NCBI RefSeq assembly: GCF_027924605.1 | Contig: NZ_AP027042.1 | Coordinates: forward strand, 597,524 to 661,523 | Length of the DNA stretch: 64,000 bases | Origin: Dyella sp. GSA-30 | GTDB taxonomy: Bacteria; Pseudomonadota; Gammaproteobacteria; Xanthomonadales; Rhodanobacteraceae | Direction of reading: 5' to 3' | Shown: positions 1 to 8,733 of the stretch, piece after piece | Layout: every line of letters begins with the position of its first letter | Numbering within the stretch: position 1 is the stretch's first letter | Position numbers and translations under genes: made by a program | The notes under the pieces: generated by a model | What the model saw: the letters and a program-made list of their open reading frames with translations, nothing else | What the model was told of the DNA's origin: nothing | The model's database searches: none

Positions 1-135
1 CGATGACCGGACCGCTCACAAAAGGGGTCGGCCATGAGATCGCTGACGTCGTAGCGGGGAGTCAAAGGCGCCTCGTTGATGGCAGTTTCAGCGATTCGAT
101 CGCACCGGGTCGGCGTACGCACCCAGCCTGAACGT

Positions 136-236
136 TGAGTGCCGTTTCGCAAGAAAAAGGTTGCCTCTCGCCAGCCCTACGGGACTTCCAGTTTTTATTG
201 CCACGAGGCAACCCACGGGCCTCGATCGGGCACTCA
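136..236 (+). ncRNA. candidate structured leader RNA, copy A
   Basis: A nested-stem element lies 88 bp before the first radical SAM gene. The outer stem is TGAGTGCC (136-143) with GGCACTCA (229-236). The inner stem is GGTTGCCTC (159-167) with GAGGCAACC (205-213), both perfect. The apical loop carries CCCTACGGG and TTTTTATT. A second copy at 18023-18144 shares the outer stem, the GGTTGC/GCAACC core, the CCTAC-GGG and TTTTTATT loop words and the distance to the next start codon, while the distal inner-stem pairs differ in a compensating way. I do not recognise it as a named riboswitch: there is no JUMPstart/ops GGCGGTAG core and none of the conserved parts of c-di-GMP-I, cobalamin, TPP or FMN riboswitches. 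A MITE-like inverted repeat is the main alternative. Positions 1-135 and 237-324 show nothing else I can name. Confidence 0.55.
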
Positions 237-324
237 CGTCCATGCAGCGCCGAGCCTGGGGTCCTAGAGCCTCATCGCCACGTGCCGCGGCTTATTCCCT
301 GTTATGACCTAAGGCTCCCCCCAG

Positions 325-1827
325 ATGCTAAAGATTCAGGTCGGCCACTCCTACTTTCTGACGTACGACCGAAAGCAGTGGGAGCGCGGCAAGCCTTATC
401 CCCCGCTGGCCACGATCCAGATCGCCGCCATGCTGCGACAGCCTGGGCACACTGTCTCCCTGTTCGACGCGATGCTGGCCGACGGTGTCGAGGACTATGC
501 AAGCTCGCTGCAGGCGGCGCAGCCAGACGTCGTGGTTTTCTACGAAGACAATTTCAACTTTCTGACCAAGATGTGTCTTGGCCGCATGCGCGAAGCCGCC
601 TGCCAGATGATTGCCGAGGCGCGCGCCGCCGGTGCGCGGGTGATTGTCGCCGGCTCGGATGCCTCCGATCACCCGGACGCGTTTCTCGCGGCGGGTGCCC
701 ACGCCGTGCTGATCGGCGAAGGTGTCGGTGCACTGATTCAACTGATCGAACGACTGCAGCACAACCCAGGTATCGAGACCGAAGACTGGGTTGGCGGTAT
801 CACCGGTATCGCCACGCTGGTTGCCGGGCAGACGCAACTCACGCGCGTCGGCGTGATGCCACCCGACCCTCGCGTCGTCGGGCGCCCGGCCTGGGATCTG
901 CTCGACATCGAGCGCTATCGGACGATGTGGCACGAACGGCACGGCTACTTCAGCCTCAACATGGCCGCGTCGCGCGGTTGCCCGTTCCGTTGCAACTGGT
1001 GCGCCAAGCCGATCTGGGGAAATCACTACAAGCAACGCAGTGCCCAGGACGTGGCTGCTGAAATGACGTATCTGAAGCAGACCTTCCAGCCCGATCACAT
1101 CTGGATGGCCGACGATATCTTCGGGTTTCATATCGACTGGGTCACCGAATTCGGCGAGCACCTGCGCGCTGCTGATGGCTCGGTGCCGTTCACCATCCAG
1201 ACGCGCGCGGACCTGTCCAGCGAACGCATGGCCCAGGCGCTTGCGCACGCCGGTTGCACGGAAGCGTGGATCGGCGCGGAAAGTGGCAGCCAGCGCGTGC
1301 TGGACAGCATGACCAAGGGCACCAAGGTCGCCGAGCTGATCGAGGCACGCAAACGGCTGGGTGAACACGGCATCCGCGTCGGTTTCTTTATTCAGCTGGG
1401 TTATCTGGGCGAACAGTTGGCCGACCTGTTGTTGACCCGCGACCTGGTGGCACAGGCCGCGCCGGACGATATTGGCGTCAGCGTGTCGTATCCGCTGCCG
1501 GGCACGAAGTTCTACGAGCAGGTCAAAGCACAGCTCGGCGAGAAAACGCATTGGCAGGACAGTGCCGATCTCGCCATGATGTTCCGCGGCGCCTATGACT
1601 CCGATTTCTATCGCAGCGTGCGCGACCTGTTGCATGAGCAGGTCACCTTGCAGCAAAGCAAAGCCACCGACCTGCCCGAGCATTATCACCAGGCCAGCGT
1701 TGCGCTCGACGCACGCTGGGATGCATTGATCGCCAGCGAACAAGCGCATCGCAGTGACCGCACCACCTCCTCCGCAGCAAGCCAGACCCAGACGATCCGC
1801 CATGTTGCCACCGCTCAAAATCGTTAA
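325..1827 (+). CDS. B12-binding-type radical SAM protein
   Basis: A 500-residue protein. The N-terminal part (about 1-180) has the Rossmann-like layout of cobalamin-binding domains of BchE-like enzymes (KPYPPLATIQIAAMLRQPGH). The radical SAM core follows, with the cluster motif C219-PFR-C223-NW-C226. The SPASM-type C-terminal cysteine set is not obvious. Such enzymes do methylations or rearrangements on unactivated carbons; the substrate here is unknown, but the setting in a polysaccharide locus suggests a sugar or lipid carrier. The ATG at 325 has only a weak AAGG about ten bases upstream. The end overlaps the start of the nucleotidyltransferase gene by 26 bp, so the two are probably co-translated. 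A structured leader element lies upstream. Family call firm, function unknown. Confidence 0.85.
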   Translation: MLKIQVGHSYFLTYDRKQWERGKPYPPLATIQIAAMLRQPGHTVSLFDAMLADGVEDYASSLQAAQPDVVVFYEDNFNFLTKMCLGRMREAACQMIAEARAAGARVIVAGSDASDHPDAFLAAGAHAVLIGEGVGALIQLIERLQHNPGIETEDWVGGITGIATLVAGQTQLTRVGVMPPDPRVVGRPAWDLLDIERYRTMWHERHGYFSLNMAASRGCPFRCNWCAKPIWGNHYKQRSAQDVAAEMTYLKQTFQPDHIWMADDIFGFHIDWVTEFGEHLRAADGSVPFTIQTRADLSSERMAQALAHAGCTEAWIGAESGSQRVLDSMTKGTKVAELIEARKRLGEHGIRVGFFIQLGYLGEQLADLLLTRDLVAQAAPDDIGVSVSYPLPGTKFYEQVKAQLGEKTHWQDSADLAMMFRGAYDSDFYRSVRDLLHEQVTLQQSKATDLPEHYHQASVALDARWDALIASEQAHRSDRTTSSAASQTQTIRHVATAQNR

Positions 1828-3079
1828 GGCCGGCCTGCGCCGCACCACCGAAGCGCTTGCCATGGAACTGGCTTCGGCGCGCCCGGGCCATAGCACGCCC
1901 AAGTGGAGCGATCTCGAATGGCGCTTGGCAGCGGCGGCGGCCGCAGCGCACGGCATCGCACCACTGCTCAGCCGATCCTCGGCATGGCAAAACCCGACAT
2001 GGCGACAGTTTCTCGCCAGCCAGCGCGACCATGTGGAGCATCGCTACCAGCGCATCGCGGAGATGCTGCGAAAGATCGATATCGGTGCTCGGAACGCCAG
2101 GCTTCCTATCGTTCCCTTGAAGGGTTCCGCGTTACATGCGCTGGGACTCTATGCGCCAGGCGATCGGCCCATGGCCGATATCGATCTACTGGTTCGGGAA
2201 AGCGATGTCGAAGCAGCGACCGCACTGCTGCTGCAATTGGGCTATGTCGAATCGTTCGTGCAATGGAAGCACCGCGTGTTCAAGCCCGCGGACGGCCAGC
2301 ACGTGACGGGATTGGGTGAGCATCGCGATACGCCGATCAATATCGAGCTGCACACGCGCATCCAGGAGCGTCTGCCGATAGCCACCGTCGATATCACCGA
2401 ATGCATCTATCCGCGCGACGCTCGACCGGGCTTGAATCCCTACCCGTCGCTCGGCGCGCTGATGAATCATCTGCTGCTGCATGCGGCAGGCAACATCTGT
2501 GGACGCAGCCTGCGCCTGATCCATCTCAACGATATCTCGCTGCTGGCGACGCGCATGCTCCCTGGCGACTGGAACACGCTATGGGATACGCAGTCCGCCC
2601 AGACGCCATGGTGGGCGTTACCGCCGCTGCGACTGGTTGCGCGTTACTACCAGCAAGCCGTCCCCGCGAATGTGTTGGCGCGAATCGAACGCGACTGCCC
2701 CAGGCTGCTGCGAACGATCGCGCGCCGCCAGACGGCGACCCGGGTTTCCTGTTCGGAACTGTGGTTGCATGCGTTCGCCGGCCTCGAATGGTCGCGCTCG
2801 CTACGCGATGTCGTGAGCTACGTGTCGAACCGTATCCGACCCTCGCAGGAGGCCGTGCAGGAACGTGCCGACATGATTCGCACCCAGGTCTGGCTGCAAG
2901 GGCAGAGCTGGGTGAAGCTGAAACATGGGCGACGCGTGCTGACCTGGCTCACCCAACCCGTGCCGCGCATGGACACGCTTTATGTGGTGCGCGCGGCGAT
3001 GGAACATTTCGGGCCGACGGATCAATCCGCCTTGTCGAGCAGCCGCGAGTACAACGCGCCGAACGCTCGCACCGTATAG
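1802..3079 (+). CDS. nucleotidyltransferase family protein (NTP_transf_5 type)
   Basis: A 425-residue protein if translation starts at ATG 1802, which overlaps the preceding gene by 26 bp; an in-frame ATG at 1754 would lengthen it but lies deep in that gene. The diagnostic block is PLKG (Lys107) followed by MADIDLLV with the D126-x-D128 metal pair, typical of PF14907 uncharacterised nucleotidyltransferases found in exopolysaccharide and peptide-modification clusters. The long C-terminal half is helical-looking and unassigned. Its role is unknown; in polysaccharide clusters it may modify a glycan or a protein. Its 3' end overlaps the convergent glycosyltransferase by 58 bp. Confidence 0.8.
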   Translation: MLPPLKIVKAGLRRTTEALAMELASARPGHSTPKWSDLEWRLAAAAAAAHGIAPLLSRSSAWQNPTWRQFLASQRDHVEHRYQRIAEMLRKIDIGARNARLPIVPLKGSALHALGLYAPGDRPMADIDLLVRESDVEAATALLLQLGYVESFVQWKHRVFKPADGQHVTGLGEHRDTPINIELHTRIQERLPIATVDITECIYPRDARPGLNPYPSLGALMNHLLLHAAGNICGRSLRLIHLNDISLLATRMLPGDWNTLWDTQSAQTPWWALPPLRLVARYYQQAVPANVLARIERDCPRLLRTIARRQTATRVSCSELWLHAFAGLEWSRSLRDVVSYVSNRIRPSQEAVQERADMIRTQVWLQGQSWVKLKHGRRVLTWLTQPVPRMDTLYVVRAAMEHFGPTDQSALSSSREYNAPNARTV

Positions 3080-4128
3080 TCGGCGTCTTCCAGCATCGCG
3101 CGATGCTGTGCCCTTTGCGCCAATTCCAGGCGCAGCGGTTCATCGGCGAGCGCCTGCTGGATCGCACCAGCCAGCGCAGCGAAATCTTCGACAGGCACCG
3201 CCCATGCCGCAAGAGGCGCCCATTCCGCGATGTGTCCCACCGCGGTGCCGACGGTGGGTACGCCGGCCAATGCGGCCTCCAGCAATACCAGAGGGCCGGC
3301 TTCGTGCAGCGACGACATGACCAGCAGATCGACCGTCGCCATGATCGGGCGCAGTTCGCGCTGGGTCTTGAAGCCGAGGAAGCGAACATGCCGCTCCAGA
3401 TCGAGCTGTCGGGCAAGCCGCTCCATCTCGCCCTGCAGGGTGTCCACTCCGACGATATCCATCTCGAAGTCCAATCCCGCCTTGGCCAGCAGCGCCAATG
3501 CCTGTAGCAAGGTCGACTGGTCCTTGACCCGATTGAGACTCGCTACGTGGATTAATCGCGCGCGCGCTGCATCGCGCCTGCGCGGTTCCAGCGGAGGCCA
3601 CGCCTGCAAGTCGACGCCGAGCGGCACGCGTTCGGCGTCGATGCCCAGCGTCTGCAGCGAGTCGATGATCGGCGCACTGGCTGCGGTAACGATATCGGCG
3701 CAACGCAACACCACCGCCTCACGCAGACGACCTTTCCATTTCTGTCGCCCGCCGTAACCGATCGCATGCAGCGCCACGAGCTCACCGCCGGCGATATGTA
3801 CCAGGCTTGGCAGACGCAGCAGTTTGGCCGCGGCGACCGCGACAAAACCGCAGGAACCGGAAAAGATCGCATGAACCAGATCGAACGGCGCGCGGCGATG
3901 CTCGGCACGAATCGCCGCGATCGCGCGTGCGCGCGGCCAGCCATCGCCGATGTTGTGAATGCGCGCGCCCACCAGATCCCACTCGGCCGCTGCCGCCTCC
4001 TGTCGCAGCACGAAGACATGCACCTCGTGCATACGCGCCAGGCGCTCGATCAAGGCCAGGAAGACCGGTATCACACGGTACTCGCCCGTGCGATCCACAC
4101 CGCCGGGAAGAACCAGCGCAAGCTTCAC
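3022..4128 (-). CDS. glycosyltransferase family 4-like
   Basis: A 368-residue GT-B-fold glycosyltransferase, last gene of the minus-strand polysaccharide operon. It begins with VKLALVLPGGVDRTGEYRV from a GTG at 4128, placed just after GAGGAGGACAG; this start overlaps the stop of the preceding gene by four bases (GTGA). The retaining-GT signature appears at about residues 273-285 as HEAGPLVLLEAALAG with the E-x7-E spacing, followed by GVPTVGTAVG. The protein probably transfers a sugar from a nucleotide donor onto the growing repeat unit at the cytoplasmic membrane. Donor and acceptor cannot be read from sequence. Its stop codon lies inside the 3' end of the convergent nucleotidyltransferase gene. 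Confidence 0.85.
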   Translation of the reverse strand: MKLALVLPGGVDRTGEYRVIPVFLALIERLARMHEVHVFVLRQEAAAAEWDLVGARIHNIGDGWPRARAIAAIRAEHRRAPFDLVHAIFSGSCGFVAVAAAKLLRLPSLVHIAGGELVALHAIGYGGRQKWKGRLREAVVLRCADIVTAASAPIIDSLQTLGIDAERVPLGVDLQAWPPLEPRRRDAARARLIHVASLNRVKDQSTLLQALALLAKAGLDFEMDIVGVDTLQGEMERLARQLDLERHVRFLGFKTQRELRPIMATVDLLVMSSLHEAGPLVLLEAALAGVPTVGTAVGHIAEWAPLAAWAVPVEDFAALAGAIQQALADEPLRLELAQRAQHRAMLEDADYTVRAFGALYSRLLDKAD

Positions 4129-5255
4129 CCTGTCCTCCTCAACCGCCCATCGAGCACCTGCGCATAGGCATCGGCCCATTGGCGGCCAACGGCGGCGAAC
4201 GAGAGCGTGGCATCGAAATGAGCACGGATCTGCTCGGGGGAAAGCGGTGCTGATGCAGCACGCACCAACGACTCAGCCAACCTCTGCGCATCGCCAGGTG
4301 GCCACAGATGTCCGATACGCCTGTCACCGGTCAAGGCACGAAACGAAGGGATATCCGTGACCACCGGCGTGGTTCCGCTAGCCAGCGCCTCGAGCAAGGC
4401 ATAGCCGCAACTTTCGGCGTGGCTGCCCGAGACGTAGAGGTCCGCGGCTTGCATGAGGGTCTCGATCTGCGCGTGCGGCACCTTACCCATCAGATGCACA
4501 CGGCCCGCAAGTCGCGGATCGTGATCGATGCGCTTGTGCACGTCTTCGAGCAACGGCGCGCTACCGAAAGCACACCACAGCTGCAGGTCCGGCAGTCCAC
4601 TCGCAGCTTGCGCGATGCCGTCGAGTACGGTCAGCGGGTCTTTACCCGCAGCGAGGTGTCCGACCCATAGCACGCATGGGTCGCCATAAAGTCCCGTGGT
4701 GGCGCGCGCATCGGCGCGGTTGCTCAGGCCAAAGCGGCTGCTCGACTCGGGTATCGCGAAAAATTGTGTCAACGGTCCGAACAAGCCGGCGTGCGTGAAC
4801 GGTTGTACCTGCGCAAGCGCAGTGAAAACGACGCCCGACGCCGACGCGTACCAACGTCGCCATTTCGAGCGATGCCACCACCAACGGGGCGGCCGATCGG
4901 CGTGATCCTGAAAAATGAGCGGCAGCTGCGGCAAGCGCTGCGATATGGCAAATGCCTCCTCGGCAAATCCCAGGCCATGCACGTGCAATACGTCGGGCTT
5001 GATATCGCCCAGCACTGAGGCAAACCGGTCAGCACGGCTGGCTGCGGCAGTCGCTCCGCTGACGTCGATAAAGTAGTAATCGACACCATGCCACGTGAAA
5101 CGCTCTTCGCGCGTCGCCGCTTGAATCATCGATACCCGGGTGCCGGCGCTGGCCGCCGCTTCGGGGATATCGGCCAGCGAAGGCCATCGTTCGAACAACT
5201 GCTCCGATGTGCAGTCCGATGGGGCCAGCGGGAAATTGATCTGTGCAACGCGCAA
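4125..5255 (-). CDS. glycosyltransferase family 4-like
   Basis: A 376-residue glycosyltransferase. It starts MRVAQINFPLAPSD, has an N-terminal acceptor half (VLHVHGLGFAEE) and a C-terminal Glycos_transf_1 half with WVGHLAAGKDPLTVL and, near residue 277, HAESCGYALLEALASGTTP, which carries the E-x7-E donor-binding motif. It overlaps the downstream glycosyltransferase by 4 bp and lies 10 bp below the radical SAM gene, so all three are one transcription unit. It is a likely assembly enzyme of the repeat unit; linkage and donor are unknown. Confidence 0.85.
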   Translation of the reverse strand: MRVAQINFPLAPSDCTSEQLFERWPSLADIPEAAASAGTRVSMIQAATREERFTWHGVDYYFIDVSGATAAASRADRFASVLGDIKPDVLHVHGLGFAEEAFAISQRLPQLPLIFQDHADRPPRWWWHRSKWRRWYASASGVVFTALAQVQPFTHAGLFGPLTQFFAIPESSSRFGLSNRADARATTGLYGDPCVLWVGHLAAGKDPLTVLDGIAQAASGLPDLQLWCAFGSAPLLEDVHKRIDHDPRLAGRVHLMGKVPHAQIETLMQAADLYVSGSHAESCGYALLEALASGTTPVVTDIPSFRALTGDRRIGHLWPPGDAQRLAESLVRAASAPLSPEQIRAHFDATLSFAAVGRQWADAYAQVLDGRLRRTG

Positions 5256-5265
5256 GCAGCCCCCG

Positions 5266-6783
5266 TTAAAGACCCGAAACCTGCGGCATGCGCAACTTCA
5301 CCAGCCGATTGGCCAGGTTCAGTTCCCACGGCTTGTCGTAACGGCGGTGGCGATAGCGCCACGATGCGATCGCGCTCAGGCTCCGCTTGGCCCAACGCGG
5401 CGAGCGCAGATCCTGCACCGTCGGGAAACGGCAGCGCAGCACCGTCACAAAGTCGTGGATGTGCTGGCGCAGCTTGTCGTCCAGCCAGGGTGCATCGGCG
5501 TGGCAGGCGTAGTCGACCCAGCGCTTCTCCATCCACTCTTCCGGAGTCTTGGGAAAAATCACCGGCTCGCCGTTGAGATCGAGCAGAGGCATCGATGCCC
5601 GCTTGCCACGATCCTTTTCGTGCTTGCTGCTCTCGGGCAACGGCGTGTAGATGTAGACGATGATCTCCGACTCCGGGTTGATCCGCTTCAAGTCGCGGAT
5701 GAACTCGAAGGTGTGCTCGGTTTCTTCCACGGTGTTCTCGGGCGGCGCGACCATGAACGACAGCTCGGGAATCACGCCATTGCGCCGGCACAGCTCGGCA
5801 ACCTCCAGCGTCTGGTCCGGCCGCGTGCCCTTGCGGATTTCCTTGAGCATCTGACCGCTGGGTGATTCGGCCCCGATATAGGCCATGCGCAGTTTGCTCT
5901 TGCGCACCAGCTCCCAGGTGCTCTCCTTGAGATTCAGCAGGGCATCGGAGCGCGCATAGCACCACCATGGCATTTCCAGCTTGGCCATGACTTCGAGCAG
6001 CGGAATCATGTCCACTTCGCGGTCGAAGAAGTTGTGATCGAAGAACTGAACCGAGTCGGCGCCGACTTCGTACTTGAGATAACTCAGGTCGCGCTCCAGG
6101 CGCGCGGCGGCCGGCAGCACGGTGGTGCCGCCGAACATCGCGTTGACGCCGCAGAACGTACAGCGAAAACGACAACCGATCGCCGCTTGGTGCGCAACCG
6201 TGCGTCGACCGAGAAAGGTTGGCGCGAGATAGCGACGCGGATCGCCAAGCTTGTCATAGGGGAGTACCACTCCAGTGTCACCCAACGTGAAACGGCGATT
6301 CGGGTTATGCACGACGGCGCCGTCGTTTCTCCACGACAGGCTGCCGATCCTGGCCAGCGCATCGGGCGCCGCGCCGCGATGGATCGCCGAGACCAGCTCG
6401 GGCAGGCTCTCTTCGCCCTGCCCACGAATGGCGTAGTCGACATAGGGCGCAGCCAGTGCCGTGTCCGTATAGAGCGTCGGAAAATAACCGCCCCAGATAA
6501 TCGGCAATTGAGGAAAGCGCTCGCGTATCGCCGTGGATACCGCGATAGACGGCGCCATTTGCGGGCCACCCATCACGCTGATGCCAACCGCGTCGACGCG
6601 GCCTTGCTCGATGGTTCGCAGCGACTCGGCAATGAAATCGCGTTCCACATTGCCATCGATGATCTGACTGCTACCTGCACGATCCAGCGTCGCCGCCAGA
6701 TGCAGCAGCGACAACGGGAACCGCGCGCTGGCACGCGAGGTAATCGTCGGATTGATCAGCAGTGTGTGGGGCGTATGTGTCAT
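5266..6783 (-). CDS. B12-binding domain radical SAM protein
   Basis: A 505-residue protein starting at ATG 6783 (MTHTPHTLLINPTITSRAS); the open frame runs further upstream but without family similarity. Residues 1-170 form a cobalamin-binding-like domain with IIWGGYFPTLYTD, followed by the radical SAM cluster motif C204-RFR-C208-TF-C211 and a core with GADSVQFFDHNFF and MAYIGAESPSG. It resembles BchE/HpnJ-like anaerobic-type enzymes, but the substrate cannot be inferred. It is flanked by a methyltransferase and glycosyltransferases in the same operon and is the second such enzyme in the locus after the one at 325-1827; the two are not close copies. Confidence 0.85.
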   Translation of the reverse strand: MTHTPHTLLINPTITSRASARFPLSLLHLAATLDRAGSSQIIDGNVERDFIAESLRTIEQGRVDAVGISVMGGPQMAPSIAVSTAIRERFPQLPIIWGGYFPTLYTDTALAAPYVDYAIRGQGEESLPELVSAIHRGAAPDALARIGSLSWRNDGAVVHNPNRRFTLGDTGVVLPYDKLGDPRRYLAPTFLGRRTVAHQAAIGCRFRCTFCGVNAMFGGTTVLPAAARLERDLSYLKYEVGADSVQFFDHNFFDREVDMIPLLEVMAKLEMPWWCYARSDALLNLKESTWELVRKSKLRMAYIGAESPSGQMLKEIRKGTRPDQTLEVAELCRRNGVIPELSFMVAPPENTVEETEHTFEFIRDLKRINPESEIIVYIYTPLPESSKHEKDRGKRASMPLLDLNGEPVIFPKTPEEWMEKRWVDYACHADAPWLDDKLRQHIHDFVTVLRCRFPTVQDLRSPRWAKRSLSAIASWRYRHRRYDKPWELNLANRLVKLRMPQVSGL

Positions 6784-6803
6784 GGGCGGGGTGCGCGTGG
6801 GGG

Positions 6804-7502
6804 TTAGGGCTGACGACGCAGCTGGAATACCAGCGCAACGGGCACTTCGAGCGCCATGCGATCGAAGCGGGCACCGACCGGGATATCGGCCGGATCGAGC
6901 ATCGGTTCCAGCACACGCTCGATCTGCCACCCAAGCGTGGCGCAGGCGGCATGCCAATGGCTGTAGAGATGTTGCGTGTGCTGCACGGCATAGCGCTCAT
7001 CGCCCGACTTGAAGTCGCGAACCCAGCCGAGCGCGTGCCCGATCGGATGCACGTCGCTGCACAACAGGCGCCCACCCGGCCGGGTTATGCGGTGCAGCTC
7101 GGCAAGCGAAGCGTGGAGATCCTCGACATGGCCGACGACCAGGCCGCAGACCGTCAGGTCCGCCCAGGCATCGGCCACGGGCAATGCCGTAACGCTACCC
7201 TGCAGCAGTTCGACCGGTACGCCGTGTCGCTCGACACTCAGTTCCGCATCGGCGCGTTCGAGCATCTCCGGCGACAGGTCGACACCCGTGACGCATGCCG
7301 CGCCACGGCGCAGCGCATGCAGCATGTAGCGGCCGCTGCCACAGCCTGCATCCACCACGGCCTGCCCATACAAGGACTCGGGCATCAGTTCGAGCATGGC
7401 GCGCTCTTCGGCGTGCATGACCGGATTGTGGGCATGCGCGGGATAGCTGGCGGCCCAAAGCGCGTATGCCTGTGCAGGTGCGAGCATGTGCGGGCGCGAC
7501 AT
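6804..7502 (-). CDS. class I SAM-dependent methyltransferase
   Basis: A 232-residue Methyltransf_11-type protein. Motif I is VVDAGCGSGRYMLHAL (near residue 50), followed by VTGVDLSPEMLERA (motif II) and ADLTVCGLVVGHVEDL, and the conserved RITRPGGRLLCSDVHP block. It should transfer a methyl group from S-adenosylmethionine, perhaps to a sugar or a small amine/lipid intermediate. The ATG at 7502 shares one base with the stop of the amidohydrolase gene (TGATG), indicating translational coupling. Confidence 0.85.
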   Translation of the reverse strand: MSRPHMLAPAQAYALWAASYPAHAHNPVMHAEERAMLELMPESLYGQAVVDAGCGSGRYMLHALRRGAACVTGVDLSPEMLERADAELSVERHGVPVELLQGSVTALPVADAWADLTVCGLVVGHVEDLHASLAELHRITRPGGRLLCSDVHPIGHALGWVRDFKSGDERYAVQHTQHLYSHWHAACATLGWQIERVLEPMLDPADIPVGARFDRMALEVPVALVFQLRRQP

Positions 7503-8728
7503 CAGTGATACCGCGCTTCAACGCTGCGATCGCGCTCATTGCTGTGCGTGACCAGCTCAAGCCCAGGTTCGAGCGCCATCAATGCCGGATCGGCCAGAGT
7601 CTTGGCCAGCAGCTTCGGCTTGCCGTCCAGCATCACCGGCACGGTCTCCACGCCTGCGGCAGCAAACCACTCGATGAAGTCGGGGTCGGCGATACGCGGC
7701 ACACCGGCGTGCACCACGGCGCGAATCTGGCTGCGCTCGATGCCGACCAGGCTTTCGACTTCGTCGCCACCGCGGTCTTCGACGATCACCATGTCGGCCG
7801 GACCACCCGGTGTAAGACTGCCGTGCAACGGCATCCGAAGAACGCGTGCGGCATGTGTCGTCGCCAGCGCTAACAGTTGTCCGGCGTCCAGTTCTCCGCG
7901 CGCAGCGACATCGCGCATTTCGGCAAGCAGATCGCGTGCGCCGCTCAGTCGTGAATCGCTACCCAGGGCCAGCCGGCCGGCAGCCAGAAGACGCCGTGGA
8001 TCGAGTGACTGCCCGAGCAAGGCAAGATTGCTGCCCGGACACCACACCACCGAGGCGCCTACCGCAATGACGCGATCGATGTCCTGCTCACGCAGCCCTA
8101 CGCCGTGAATCAGCACGCTGTTGGGTGCCAGGCAACCGATCTGATCCAATTGCGACAATTCAGCCTGTGCCGTTGCGTCCGTGCCTTCGGCCAGATGGAT
8201 GAACCACGGTTGATCGGCCGGCGTTGCGGCGAAGCTCTGTTCCAGTGGCGGACCATAGCCGGGACCGGCCAGGGTGTAGCTCCAACCGAAGTCGCGCAGC
8301 AACGTGACTGGAAAATCAGCCGCATCGAGCGTCGGATGCCAGGGATCGTGGTGCGCCACGCAGGTGGTGCCGGCCAGCAGGTTCTTCAGCCCACCGTGCT
8401 TGAGCCGCAATGCCTTCGAAACATGCAGCGCAGCGATAACGGCAGGATTCTCGAAATGCTTCTGAAAGGCCGCAATCCAGGCGTAGCTGTTGGGAAACGG
8501 AGCGCCCTTCCGGAAAGGCGGGACGCAGTTGACCTGCAGATGCTCGTGCGCGTTGATCAGACCGGGAAAGATCAGGTGATCGCGCAGCTCGACGCGATAG
8601 GCACCTGCAGCCACCGATGCGTCGATGCGGCCAGCTCGAATCGACAACGGCTCCCGCGATGGCCCTGCCGACGTCATCGAAGTTGCGCGGTAAAGGCTGA
8701 TGTCGGTCGGCGCGTGCAGAGCGTTCAT
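7502..8728 (-). CDS. amidohydrolase family protein
   Basis: A 408-residue metal-dependent hydrolase of the cytosine/guanine deaminase-like branch. The metal-binding HxH sits in INAHEHLQVN; further candidate ligands are AHHDPW, FIHLAEG and LIHGVGL, and the catalytic Asp is in LGSDSRLSG. These enzymes deaminate or hydrolyse cyclic amides or amidines. An amidohydrolase is unusual in an O-antigen operon; it may act on an N-acyl or N-formyl sugar substituent or on a non-sugar decoration, but this is inference. It lies between two methyltransferases and overlaps the downstream one by one base; start ATG at 8728. Confidence 0.8.
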   Translation of the reverse strand: MNALHAPTDISLYRATSMTSAGPSREPLSIRAGRIDASVAAGAYRVELRDHLIFPGLINAHEHLQVNCVPPFRKGAPFPNSYAWIAAFQKHFENPAVIAALHVSKALRLKHGGLKNLLAGTTCVAHHDPWHPTLDAADFPVTLLRDFGWSYTLAGPGYGPPLEQSFAATPADQPWFIHLAEGTDATAQAELSQLDQIGCLAPNSVLIHGVGLREQDIDRVIAVGASVVWCPGSNLALLGQSLDPRRLLAAGRLALGSDSRLSGARDLLAEMRDVAARGELDAGQLLALATTHAARVLRMPLHGSLTPGGPADMVIVEDRGGDEVESLVGIERSQIRAVVHAGVPRIADPDFIEWFAAAGVETVPVMLDGKPKLLAKTLADPALMALEPGLELVTHSNERDRSVEARYH

Positions 8729-8733
8729 GGCGA

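Noticed and set aside
136-236. Reading the leader element as JUMPstart/ops or a c-di-GMP-I riboswitch
   Set aside because: The GGCGGTAG core is missing and the conserved parts of the c-di-GMP-I aptamer (tetraloop and receptor, GCGCA-type joins) are not found.
328-1956. 542-codon minus-strand open frame opposite the first radical SAM gene
   Set aside because: It is a high-GC shadow: no family motif, low complexity, and the plus strand carries clear radical SAM motifs over the same bases.
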